A stretch of 12,734 nucleotides of DNA from contig JAJZGO010000039.1 in the NCBI GenBank assembly GCA_021798415.1, positions 1 through 12,734 of the forward strand. The letters run 5' to 3'. Positions 5,885 through 11,694 of the stretch are shown one piece after another; position 1 is the stretch's first letter; each line of letters starts with the position of its first letter. This DNA is from Thermoplasmata archaeon. Its GTDB lineage: Archaea > Thermoplasmatota > Thermoplasmata > Lutacidiplasmatales > UBA184. The position numbers were made by a program, and so were the translations under genes. The notes below the pieces were generated by a model. It was not told where the DNA came from. It saw nothing but the letters and a program-made list of their open reading frames with translations, and made no database searches.

Positions 5885-6536
5885 GCGCGAGGGTTCCTCC
5901 CCGGGGCGACGTGAGTCCCCAACGTTCGGGACTTTGGCGGTGGGGTTCGAGGAGGCGGCGTGAATCACGTGCTTTCGTGGGCGAGCGGGCCGGGAGCGGG
6001 GAGCGCTTCGGGGTTCGGGTTTTGTCGGACTCATGCTTCCACTCGGTGGAGCCTCTGGGTCATTGGGCTCGGCGTACGACGTGCGAGGGAAGGACGAGAT
6101 CGCGCGCCGTCTTCGGGGGGGTCGTCCCGCCCGCCTCCCCTCGGATTCCGGGAAACGTTCCCCGGGGGCGGACCCGGGAGACGACGGTTCGAGAGTCTCC
6201 TCGGAAGCGTTCGGCCGCTCCGACAACCTCCCGACGGCTCCGACACCGGCGTCCCTGCAGAGGCCTTCGTGGCCCATTCTGCGCCTCTTCTCTTAGGGGT
6301 CGATTCATATGATCGTCTTCGACGCGCCTCCCTGGGGCTGGAATACTCACGGGCTTCTTATCGGTTCAGTCCCCCGATTCCATCGACCGCTCGGGTCCGC
6401 TTCGCACGGATGCGCGTCGAGATCCTCCGGGACACGTTCGACGGGAGACTTTCCGAGGGCGTTGCGCTCCAAGGTTCCCCCCGACGACGCTTCCACTCCC
6501 GTCTCGGGCACGGCCGCGAGCCTCCGCGCGGCAACG
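5885..6536. other. Long gene-free stretch upstream of the response regulator and tRNA genes
   Basis: About 650 bases with no supported protein gene. Open frames here translate to Arg/Pro/Gly-rich sequence, and the longest plus-strand frame continues through both tRNA genes, which argues against coding. Visible structure: an inverted repeat around GGGAAACGTTCCC near 6161-6173, an A/T-rich palindrome TCATATGA at 6305-6312, and TTCTTATCGG near 6355-6364, which could be a TATA element. An untranslated RNA or regulator-binding sites are possible but unproven. Confidence 0.45.
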
Positions 6537-6544
6537 TTTATCAA
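6537..6544 (+). promoter_or_regulatory. TATA box of the tRNA-Gln/tRNA-Leu unit
   Basis: TTTATCAA is centred about 27 bases before the first base of tRNA-Gln (6568), the standard spacing for an archaeal tRNA promoter. There is no comparable element in the 27 bases between the two tRNA genes, so both are probably on one primary transcript. Confidence 0.75.
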
Positions 6545-6567
6545 CGGCCCGACGCTGGCTTCCGTGT

Positions 6568-6674
6568 AGCCCCGTGGTGTAGTGGCCAATCATGCGAGAC
6601 TCTGGATCTCGCGACGCAGGTTCGAACGCCGCGGACGCTCCTAACTCCGCCGGCCGAGACTCCTGCCGGGGCTA
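6568..6674 (+). tRNA. trnQ: tRNA-Gln (anticodon CUG) with one T-loop intron
   Basis: Exons 6568-6626 and 6661-6674 join into a 73-nt tRNA. Acceptor strands AGCCCCG (6568-6574) and CGGGGCT (6667-6673) pair perfectly, with discriminator A at 6674; CCA is not encoded. The D-arm GTGTAGTGGCCAATCAT matches archaeal tRNA-Gln. The anticodon stem is CGAGA/TCTCG around loop CTCTGGA, giving anticodon CTG at 6602-6604, which reads CAG. T-stem GCAGG (6616-6620) pairs with CCTGC (6662-6666). Spliced, the T-loop is TTCGAA+T, the consensus; unspliced, it is interrupted by 34 bases. There is no intron at the usual 37/38 position. A gene finder that assumes canonical introns may miss or misreport it. Confidence 0.93.
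6627..6660 (+). other. tRNA-Gln intron at position 59/60 (34 nt) in a BHB fold
   Basis: The flanks form a textbook bulge-helix-bulge. The T-stem (6616-6620 with 6662-6666) is the outer helix. TTCG (6621-6624) pairs with CGAG (6655-6658) as the 4-bp central helix with one wobble. AAC (6625-6627) and ACT (6659-6661) are the 3-base bulges. GCCG (6628-6631) with CGGC (6651-6654) is the inner helix, extended by CGGA/TCCG. Cleavage after the second bulge base on each side, the usual splicing endonuclease rule, leaves exactly a 7-base T-loop. Confidence 0.9.
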
Positions 6675-6725
6675 CTCACTCCGGGGTTTCGAACTTCCTG
6701 TGCGGGGGTGCTCCAGCTCGGCCAA

Positions 6726-6749
6726 ACCGTCGGAGGACGGCGGGGCCTA
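6726..6749 (+). other. tRNA-Leu intron 1 at D-loop position 21/22 (24 nt)
   Basis: BHB elements: outer helix CTC (6717-6719) with GAG (6751-6753); central helix GGCC (6720-6723) with GGCC (6744-6747); bulges AAA (6724-6726) and TAC (6748-6750); inner helix CCG (6727-6729) with CGG (6741-6743). Cleavage after the second bulge base joins CCAA to CGAG, giving a D-loop of exactly the length normal for archaeal tRNA-Leu. An alternative inner hairpin CCGTC/GACGG with loop GGAG competes with the 3-bp inner helix. Confidence 0.8.
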
Positions 6750-6797
6750 CGAGGCAGGGCTTAGGACCCTGTTGCCTAGGGCATGCGCCGGTTCAAA

Positions 6798-6832
6798 GGG
6801 TCGGCCGGTCCACGGGACCGACGACCGGGGAT
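6798..6832 (+). other. tRNA-Leu intron 2 at T-loop position 59/60 (35 nt)
   Basis: The T-stem (6787-6791 with 6834-6838) is the outer helix. Bulges AAG (6796-6798) and ATT (6831-6833) flank a central 4-base segment TTCA (6792-6795) opposite GGGG (6827-6830). Those four positions are two wobbles, one C-G pair and an A/G mismatch, so this BHB is relaxed. The inner stem is strong: GGTCG (6799-6803) with CGACC (6822-6826), then CGGTCC/GGACCG closing a 3-base loop. Splicing restores a 7-base T-loop. Confidence 0.85.
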
Positions 6833-6850
6833 TCCGGCCCCCCGCATTCT

Positions 6851-6867
6851 GCCGGCCCTAGGCCGGC
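6851..6867 (+). terminator. Strong hairpin between tRNA-Leu and the phosphatase gene
   Basis: GCCGGCC (6851-6857) and GGCCGGC (6861-6867) form a 7-bp G+C stem closed by CTA. It starts 4 bases after the tRNA 3' end and ends 15 bases before the phosphatase ATG. No T-run follows, so it is not a typical archaeal terminator. It might instead mark the 3' end for processing, or sit in the phosphatase leader if that gene is read from the tRNA promoter. Confidence 0.35.
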
Positions 6868-6882
6868 GTCGGACGGGGTGAG

Positions 6883-7782
6883 ATGGCGAAGGCGGCCGAG
6901 GTCCTTTCGCCGCCCGAGATCCTCGGGCTCTCCGCGTCGGAGGCCGACCGACTCCTCGACACCCTCGAGAGGACGGTGCCGGTCCATCCGCCGCTCGCCC
7001 GCCTCTCCGGCGGGGCGGTTCGCGAGGCGGTCGTCTTTGGCGACACCCACGGAGACTGGCGGTCGACCGTCGAGGTCGTGAACCGGTTCGGTGCGGGCGG
7101 AGAGGGCCGGTTCCTGGTCGGCCTCGGGGACTACGTCGATCGGTCGCCCGAGGATTGCCCGGGAGGCTCCGTCGCGAACGCGCTCTTCCTTCTGCAGTGG
7201 GCGGCCCACGCCCCGAGCCGGGTCGTCCTGCTCCAAGGGAATCACGAGACGGTCCGTCGGATCGCGGCGTACCCCCAGACGTTGCCGGACGAGGTCGACG
7301 AGCTCTGGGGCCCCGAGGTCGACCGGTACGACCGGCTCCTCGCCCTGCTGGAGCGCGGGCCGATCGCGGCGACCAGCGCGAACGGGGCGTACTTCGCCCA
7401 CGCGGGGTTTCCGCGCGTGCTCGGGGCCCCCGACTGGTATTCCTCGTTCGAATCGGTCTCCGAGGATGTCCTCGCCGAGGTCGTCTGGGCCGAGTGTGAC
7501 GCCTCCCGCAGCCGGCGGGGCGGGTCGATCCCGTGGGGGGCCGCCGACCTCAACGCGTTCCTTCGAGCGACGGGCCTCACCGTCTTCCTGCGCGGCCACG
7601 ACCCGGACGTCACGGGCCGGAGCCTATACGGGGACCGATGCCTCACGCTGCAGACGACGCGGATCTACGAACGGTTCGGGGGCGTCATCGTCGCCCGGGT
7701 ACCGCTGGAACGCCCCCTCGTCTCGATCCACGACCTCGAGGTCGAGCACCTTTCGACCGAGGGCCGATCGTTCGACGCCTAG
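6883..7782 (+). CDS. PPP-family metallophosphoesterase (Ser/Thr protein phosphatase-like)
   Basis: A 299-residue product from ATG 6883, with GGGGTGA just upstream. It carries the PPP signature in order: GDTHGD at 53-58, GDYVDR at 82-87 (Ser follows where Gly is usual), GNHE at 119-122, and the later metal-binding His in HAG (173) and RGHD (239). These residues bind two metal ions and hydrolyse phosphomonoesters. Length and motif spacing fit PP1/2A-type phosphatases rather than the smaller MPE families, so protein phosphoserine/threonine is the likely substrate, though nucleotide substrates cannot be excluded. It is soluble, with no signal peptide or helix. The first 45 residues are an extra helical segment. 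It starts 37 bases after tRNA-Leu with no separate TATA box visible, so it may be read through from the tRNA unit. It converges with tsr3. Confidence 0.88.
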   Translation: MAKAAEVLSPPEILGLSASEADRLLDTLERTVPVHPPLARLSGGAVREAVVFGDTHGDWRSTVEVVNRFGAGGEGRFLVGLGDYVDRSPEDCPGGSVANALFLLQWAAHAPSRVVLLQGNHETVRRIAAYPQTLPDEVDELWGPEVDRYDRLLALLERGPIAATSANGAYFAHAGFPRVLGAPDWYSSFESVSEDVLAEVVWAECDASRSRRGGSIPWGAADLNAFLRATGLTVFLRGHDPDVTGRSLYGDRCLTLQTTRIYERFGGVIVARVPLERPLVSIHDLEVEHLSTEGRSFDA

Positions 7783-7920
7783 CGGTGCCCCGGGCGCACT
7801 TCGGACTCGCTCGGACGTCGACCTGCCGCCCAGCATACGCCGGAGAGCGGTCGCTCCCCGGTGGAGCAATCGGAGCTTCCCGGTACCCGGGATGCCCCCG
7901 GAGTTCGGGGAGCGGGGGCG
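7783..7920. other. Convergent spacer between the phosphatase and tsr3
   Basis: 138 bases between two stops. It contains a G/C inverted repeat (CCCCCGGAG near 7892-7900 against CGGGGAGCGGGGG near 7904-7916) that could slow both converging transcripts. No long T-run and no gene. Confidence 0.4.
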
Positions 7921-8430
7921 TTAGCGGAAGAGCCGCTGTTCGGCTCGCCGGATCCCGTCCGGCGAGGGGGCTCGCGCGTAGGCGGCGAACCGACCCCGGT
8001 TGATCTCGAGGAACGCGTCGCCTCCCGCGAACTCGCAGAGGAGCGTAGCCGCCTCGTCCGGTCGGCCGACGAGGTAGAGCGCCGCCCCGAGGGCTTCGAC
8101 GCTGTTGAGCTCCCCCAGTCGGCCGTAGTGCTGGGGGTTCGCGGCAACGAGCATGGGAAGTCGACGGTGGGGGCCCCGGGGGAGCCCCCCGGACGTCGGA
8201 AGGTCGAGACGGCCCCGGTCCGAGAGCCGGTTCCATGAGCCGTCGACGACGAGGATCCCGTGCGATTCGGCGGTCGCCCGGTCCTTCCGGGAGAGCGGCT
8301 CGGCGGCGAACGGGTCGAGCACGATCGGCCTCGCCCCTGCGTCGCGACGGGAGGAGGGCAGCGCGAGGCCACGACGCAACATCCGGCGCCCGGTGCACGC
8401 CTTCGGGTCGTCGTCGCCGAGGACGACCAC
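7921..8430 (-). CDS. tsr3: Tsr3-type rRNA aminocarboxypropyltransferase
   Basis: 169 residues from GTG 8430, placed right before the conserved start of the family; an ATG at 8487 would add 19 poorly conserved residues and overlap the aldolase stop. Family motifs: DDDPKACTGRRM at 6-17, VVDGSWNR at 61-68, RLPMLVAANPQHYGR at 90-104, EALGAALYLVG at 112-122 and FLEIN at 140-144. Tsr3 (DUF367, SPOUT-like fold) transfers the 3-amino-3-carboxypropyl group of S-adenosylmethionine to N1-methylpseudouridine in small-subunit rRNA, a late step of ribosome maturation in archaea and eukaryotes. It lies 19 bases after the aldolase stop on the same strand, so the two are probably co-transcribed. The length matches archaeal members. 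Confidence 0.9.
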   Translation of the reverse strand: MVVLGDDDPKACTGRRMLRRGLALPSSRRDAGARPIVLDPFAAEPLSRKDRATAESHGILVVDGSWNRLSDRGRLDLPTSGGLPRGPHRRLPMLVAANPQHYGRLGELNSVEALGAALYLVGRPDEAATLLCEFAGGDAFLEINRGRFAAYARAPSPDGIRRAEQRLFR

Positions 8431-8449
8431 GAGCCGGCGGATCGGGGGC

Positions 8450-9424
8450 CTAGGCGAACCGCTCGGCGTATTCCCGGAAGATCGCATGGAGCTCCCGAGT
8501 CAGGCGGAGCGCTTCGGCCTTCGGACGTTGCCACAGGTTGCGGCCGAAGATGATCCCGGTCGCTCCCGCGTCCATCGACGAGCGGACCTTGCGCAAAAGC
8601 TCGGCGTCGCCGACCTTCTCGCCGCCCGAGACGAGGACAAGGCTGCGGCCCGCGCTCTCGACGACCTTGCGGAACGCCGCGTCGGGGGTAAGTCGGAGCG
8701 CGTTGTAGGGCGGAGGGCTCTCGGCGTCCTTCTCGGACGGGACCGGGTAGTTCACCTTGACGACGTCGGCCCCGAGCTCGAGAGCGACGCGCGCCGCGTA
8801 GTCGACCGCGTAGAGGCTCTCCTTGCCGCCGCGCTTCGAGACCGCCTCCCCGCGGGGGTACGCCCAGACGATCACGGGCATGCCGAGCCGCTCGGCGTCG
8901 CGCCGGACCCCGACGAACTGGTGAAAGTCCCGGTCCTGCGCGGGAGAGCCGACGTAGACCGTGTACCCGACGGCGTCCGCTCCCAGGCGCACCGCGTCCT
9001 CGACCGTTCCCGTGAGGGGGCTGAACGCCTGAGCGTCCGACGGGATACCGGTCTTCCCGTTGAGCTTCAGGATCAGCGGGACGTCGCCCGCGTACTCGTG
9101 GAAGTACTTCTCCGCGAGCCCGATGTGGAGCGCGATCGCGCTGAAGTTCCCTTCCCGGGCGAGGTCGTACTGGTACGTGGGCGAGAGCGCGTCGGGGTTC
9201 GCGAAGAAGTCGACCGGCCCGTGCTCGAGGCCCTGGTCGATCGGCAGGACCAGCATCGTTCCCCCGCCGGGGCCGTGGTCGTAGAGCATGCGCTTGAGCC
9301 GGGTCATCTTGCCGGGGGCGAGCCCGAGGCGCCGGAGCGAGGGACGCGGGAACCGGTCGCTCGGGGCGGCCCTCGTCACCCCCGGCCCCGACGAAGCCGG
9401 CGCCCCTTGGCTCGATTCGCTCAT
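8450..9424 (-). CDS. Class I fructose-bisphosphate aldolase (DhnA/FbaB type)
   Basis: A 324-residue TIM-barrel aldolase from ATG 9424. LPIDQGLEH at 60-68 carries the conserved Asp63; LILKLNGKT at 117-125 and GYTVYVGS at 153-160 are family strands; the Schiff-base Lys is probably Lys223 in GADVVKVNYP; SGGEK and GIIFGRNLWQ are the phosphate-binding loops near the C-terminus. It cleaves or forms fructose 1,6-bisphosphate from dihydroxyacetone phosphate and glyceraldehyde 3-phosphate in glycolysis/gluconeogenesis. It is longer than the compact archaeal enzymes, with about 40 polar N-terminal residues and an insertion after the catalytic Lys (PVPSEKDAESPPPYN). An in-frame ATG at 9439 would add five residues and is also compatible with the TATA box at 9458-9467 (leaderless). 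Related ADH synthases of aromatic amino acid synthesis share the fold; overall layout favours FbaB. Confidence 0.88.
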   Translation of the reverse strand: MSESSQGAPASSGPGVTRAAPSDRFPRPSLRRLGLAPGKMTRLKRMLYDHGPGGGTMLVLPIDQGLEHGPVDFFANPDALSPTYQYDLAREGNFSAIALHIGLAEKYFHEYAGDVPLILKLNGKTGIPSDAQAFSPLTGTVEDAVRLGADAVGYTVYVGSPAQDRDFHQFVGVRRDAERLGMPVIVWAYPRGEAVSKRGGKESLYAVDYAARVALELGADVVKVNYPVPSEKDAESPPPYNALRLTPDAAFRKVVESAGRSLVLVSGGEKVGDAELLRKVRSSMDAGATGIIFGRNLWQRPKAEALRLTRELHAIFREYAERFA

Positions 9425-9457
9425 CGGGAAGCCTCGCATCGAGAACGGGGTCTCGCG

Positions 9458-9467
9458 ATTTAACGGT
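9458..9467 (-). promoter_or_regulatory. TATA box of the aldolase-tsr3 operon
   Basis: The minus strand reads CCGTTAAATC, centred about 23 bases before the ATG at 9439 and 38 before the ATG at 9424. Transcripts would be leaderless for the longer form or have a leader of about 12 bases for the shorter one. It shares the 144-bp divergent region with the CDF promoter. Confidence 0.6.
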
Positions 9468-9513
9468 TGGTCCCGACCGCCCGGGCCGCGCGCATCGAAC
9501 GTGCGCCATGCCC

Positions 9514-9521
9514 CTTTATCC
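9514..9521 (+). promoter_or_regulatory. TATA box of the CDF transporter gene
   Basis: CTTTATCC lies about 52 bases before the ATG at 9569, predicting a start site near 9542 and a leader of about 25 bases. Its TTTATC core equals that of the tRNA promoter at 6537. Confidence 0.55.
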
Positions 9522-9568
9522 TTCGGAGAGGCGTAGCGAACGTCACCGGATCCCCCCGTCGGACGCTG

Positions 9569-10453
9569 ATGCGCCCCCAGGTCGTTATCGCCGCAACCCT
9601 GCTGCTGAACGCGGCGCTGTTCGCCGTCAATCTCGTGGTCGCGTTCGAGTCCGGCAGCCGGGCGGTCCTTGCCCAGGCGATCTACACCATCACGGACCTC
9701 ATCGGCAGCGGACTCCTCCTCTGGGGCCTCCACGCCTCGCTGCGCCCGGCCGACTACCAGTACCCGTTCGGCCGGGGGAAGGAGCGGTTCTTCTGGGCGT
9801 TCGTCTCCATCCTCGTGACGTTCACGACCGCCGGCCTCCTCGCCCTCGTCCTCGGGGTCGAACAGTACCTCGTTCCCGACCGGGTGACCCACATCGGGGT
9901 CTCGCTGATCGTCGTCGGCGCCACGCTCGCGGCGAGCGTGGGCAGCATCGCGATCACGCTGCGGGAACTGCGGATCGGACGTCAGACGCTCCGCGCGCTC
10001 CTCGAATCGGCGAACCAGGGCCTCAAGTCGATCTTCTTCCAGGACCTCGTGACGATCGCCGGGTGCGTCGTGGCGTTCGTCGGGCTCCTCGTCGTGTACC
10101 GCACGGGGGACTTCGGCGTCGACGGGTTCACGGGGGCGCTCGAAGGGTTCCTCCTCATCGCGACCGGGTTCATCCTCACCGCGGAGAGCCGGGAGTATCT
10201 CATCGGCCGGGCCCTCGACCCCCGGGTCGCACGCTCGCTCCTCGCCGAGGTCGAGCGCGACCCGCACGTCCGCCGGGTCCGGGGCCTCCAGTCGATGCTC
10301 CTCGGCCCGGACGACGCGCTTCTCGCGCTGAGGATCAACTTCCAGGACGGGCTCACGACCGATCAGATCGAGACCACCATCGACCGGGTCACGCTCGCGC
10401 TCAAGCAGACGCACCCGGTCCTACGGCACATCGTCATCGAGCCCGAGTCGTGA
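9569..10453 (+). CDS. Cation diffusion facilitator (CDF) family transporter
   Basis: A 294-residue product from ATG 9569; the frame is open 34 codons further upstream, but that part covers the TATA box. Hydrophobic segments lie at about 7-26, 33-54, 76-101, 109-130, 160-178 and 189-207, six helices as in CDF proteins, followed by a cytoplasmic domain of about 80 residues (residues 215-294: two helices and strands, ending HPVLRHIVIEPES). YPFGRGKERFFWAF at 65-78 is the conserved loop of the SLC30A9-like branch. CDF proteins exchange Zn, Mn, Fe or Co for protons across the membrane. Helix 2 reads LAQAIYTITD (34-43), where relatives usually have acidic and His ligands: only Asp43 remains, with Gln36 and Tyr39 in the other ligand positions. 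Helix 5 has QD at 158-159 instead of the common ED. The substrate may be unusual. The 3' end overlaps the MFS gene by 20 bases. Confidence 0.85.
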   Translation: MRPQVVIAATLLLNAALFAVNLVVAFESGSRAVLAQAIYTITDLIGSGLLLWGLHASLRPADYQYPFGRGKERFFWAFVSILVTFTTAGLLALVLGVEQYLVPDRVTHIGVSLIVVGATLAASVGSIAITLRELRIGRQTLRALLESANQGLKSIFFQDLVTIAGCVVAFVGLLVVYRTGDFGVDGFTGALEGFLLIATGFILTAESREYLIGRALDPRVARSLLAEVERDPHVRRVRGLQSMLLGPDDALLALRINFQDGLTTDQIETTIDRVTLALKQTHPVLRHIVIEPES

Positions 10454-11684
10454 GCCCCTCGCGCAGGAGGGCGTCCTCGTCCCGGTACCGGGCTACCGTG
10501 AGCCCGACGAGCCCCCCCGCGATCACCCCGAAGAAGAGGTAGAGACCCACGGTGCCGAGGACGGCAAAGAGCGAGGTCGAGAGGACCAGCCCGACCACCA
10601 TCCCCGCGGAGATCGTCAGGGAGTAGATCGCCATCGTCGTCGCCCGGCTCATCTCGGACGCGAGGTCGGCGAGCGCGGCCAGGGCGGCCGGGCCGTAGGC
10701 GAGCGCCGGCAGCACGCTCGCCGCGATCCCGCCGAGGATCTCCGGGCGGGCGCCGTAGGCGACCGCGAGCGAGGCGAATCCCATCAGCGCGACGAACCCG
10801 ACGGTGCCGACCATCATGAGACGCATGCGCCCCGCGCGGTCGGAAAGACGGCCGAAGTACGGCTGGGTGACGACGAGGATCGCGCCGCCCAGCCCGATGA
10901 CGAGCGCGAGGTACGTCGGGGAGATCCCGAGACCGCTCGCCGCCGAACCGAGGAAGACGAGCGCCGTGCCGATCAGCATGTAGATCACGAGCCACGGCAG
11001 GATCACGAGCAGAACGCTGCGCCGGAACGCGTGGCGGAGCACTTCCGAAAGATCGAACGTGGCGACCCGAGGGCGCGACGGGAGCCCCCGAACGAGCCGG
11101 TACGCGAGAAGGAGGCCCCCCGCGAGCATCGCCGAGCCGACCCCGAAGACGACGTTGAGGTGCGCGTTCGGGAGGAGCCCGAGCGCCGCGAATCCGAACG
11201 CGAACCCCGAGACCCAGCCGAAGAGGTTCATCGCGTCGAACCGGCCCATCTCGAACCCGCGCTCGTCGGTCCGGGACCAGTCGGCGACGAGCGCGAGGCT
11301 CGCCGCGAGGATGGCCCCGCTCGCGATCCCGAAGAGGAGGTTGAGCCCGCCGAGCACGATCGGCGAACGGCTCGTCGACTTCAGGGCGAAGAGGACGGCG
11401 GACGCGCCGATCCCGGCGAAGAGGACGGGGAACCGTCCGTAGCGGTCGGCCGCCAGGCCGGAAACGAGCACGGTCGAGAGTTCGCCGACCGGTGCCATCG
11501 CGCTCACGAACCCGACGACCCCGACCTCGCCCTGGCCGATCCCCGCCGTTTGCCCCTGGATGTAGCTCGCGAAGACGGCGACGGTGATCCCGAACGCGAA
11601 GCGAACGAAGTAGGTCGACGAGAAGACGGCGAGGAGCGCCCGCCGGTGCTCGCGAGCGGACCGGTCGGGCCCCGTCTCCGCCAC
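10434..11684 (-). CDS. Major facilitator superfamily transporter
   Basis: 416 residues from GTG 11684, 10 bases after the stop of the VOC gene, so the two form an operon. About twelve hydrophobic segments in two halves are joined by a cytoplasmic linker (RLVRGLPSRPRVATFDLSEVLRHAFRR, about 196-222). The MFS motif between helices 2 and 3 is present in each half: GLAADRYGR at 76-84 and GRLSDRAGR at 278-286, the signature of proton-driven carriers. ADWSRTDERG near 134-143 is the helix 4-5 loop typical of drug/sugar exporters. Substrate cannot be read from sequence; the closest layout is multidrug or metabolite efflux. Its partner is glyoxalase-like, so export of a toxic small molecule is a reasonable guess, not shown. 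No signal peptide. Convergent 20-base overlap with the CDF gene. Confidence 0.87.
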   Translation of the reverse strand: MAETGPDRSAREHRRALLAVFSSTYFVRFAFGITVAVFASYIQGQTAGIGQGEVGVVGFVSAMAPVGELSTVLVSGLAADRYGRFPVLFAGIGASAVLFALKSTSRSPIVLGGLNLLFGIASGAILAASLALVADWSRTDERGFEMGRFDAMNLFGWVSGFAFGFAALGLLPNAHLNVVFGVGSAMLAGGLLLAYRLVRGLPSRPRVATFDLSEVLRHAFRRSVLLVILPWLVIYMLIGTALVFLGSAASGLGISPTYLALVIGLGGAILVVTQPYFGRLSDRAGRMRLMMVGTVGFVALMGFASLAVAYGARPEILGGIAASVLPALAYGPAALAALADLASEMSRATTMAIYSLTISAGMVVGLVLSTSLFAVLGTVGLYLFFGVIAGGLVGLTVARYRDEDALLREGLTTRAR

Positions 11685-11694
11685 GGTCGTGCCG

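Larger units (their letters stand above)
6702..6846 (+). tRNA. trnL: tRNA-Leu (anticodon UAG) with two introns
   Basis: Exons 6702-6725, 6750-6797 and 6833-6846 join into an 86-nt class II tRNA. GCGGGGG (6702-6708) and CCCCCGC (6839-6845) form the acceptor stem, with discriminator A at 6846; no CCA is encoded. After removal of intron 1 the D-arm is CTC/GAG (three pairs, usual for Leu) with the 11-base loop AGCTCGGCCAA. Anticodon stem CAGGG/CCCTG encloses CTTAGGA, anticodon TAG at 6762-6764. The long variable arm has a GCC/GGC stem around TAG. T-stem GCCGG (6787-6791) pairs with CCGGC (6834-6838), and the spliced T-loop is TTCAAA+T. Neither intron is at 37/38. It lies 27 bases after tRNA-Gln and shares its promoter. 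Confidence 0.92.

Noticed and set aside
6309..6569. 86-codon frame starting at an ATG after an A/T-rich patch
   Set aside because: It covers the tRNA promoter and ends within the first bases of tRNA-Gln; no protein motif or convincing composition.
6347..6589. Minus-strand 80-codon frame upstream of the tRNA genes
   Set aside because: It overlaps tRNA-Gln and its promoter and has no recognisable features.
6702..6846. tRNA-Leu read as a gene with only one intron and D-stem CTCC/GGAG
   Set aside because: That reading leaves about 18 extra bases between the D-arm and anticodon stem. The two-intron model gives standard lengths everywhere and a BHB at 21/22.
5960..7081. Long plus-strand open frame
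   Set aside because: It runs through both tRNA genes and the start of the phosphatase in another frame; the product is Arg/Pro/Gly-rich.
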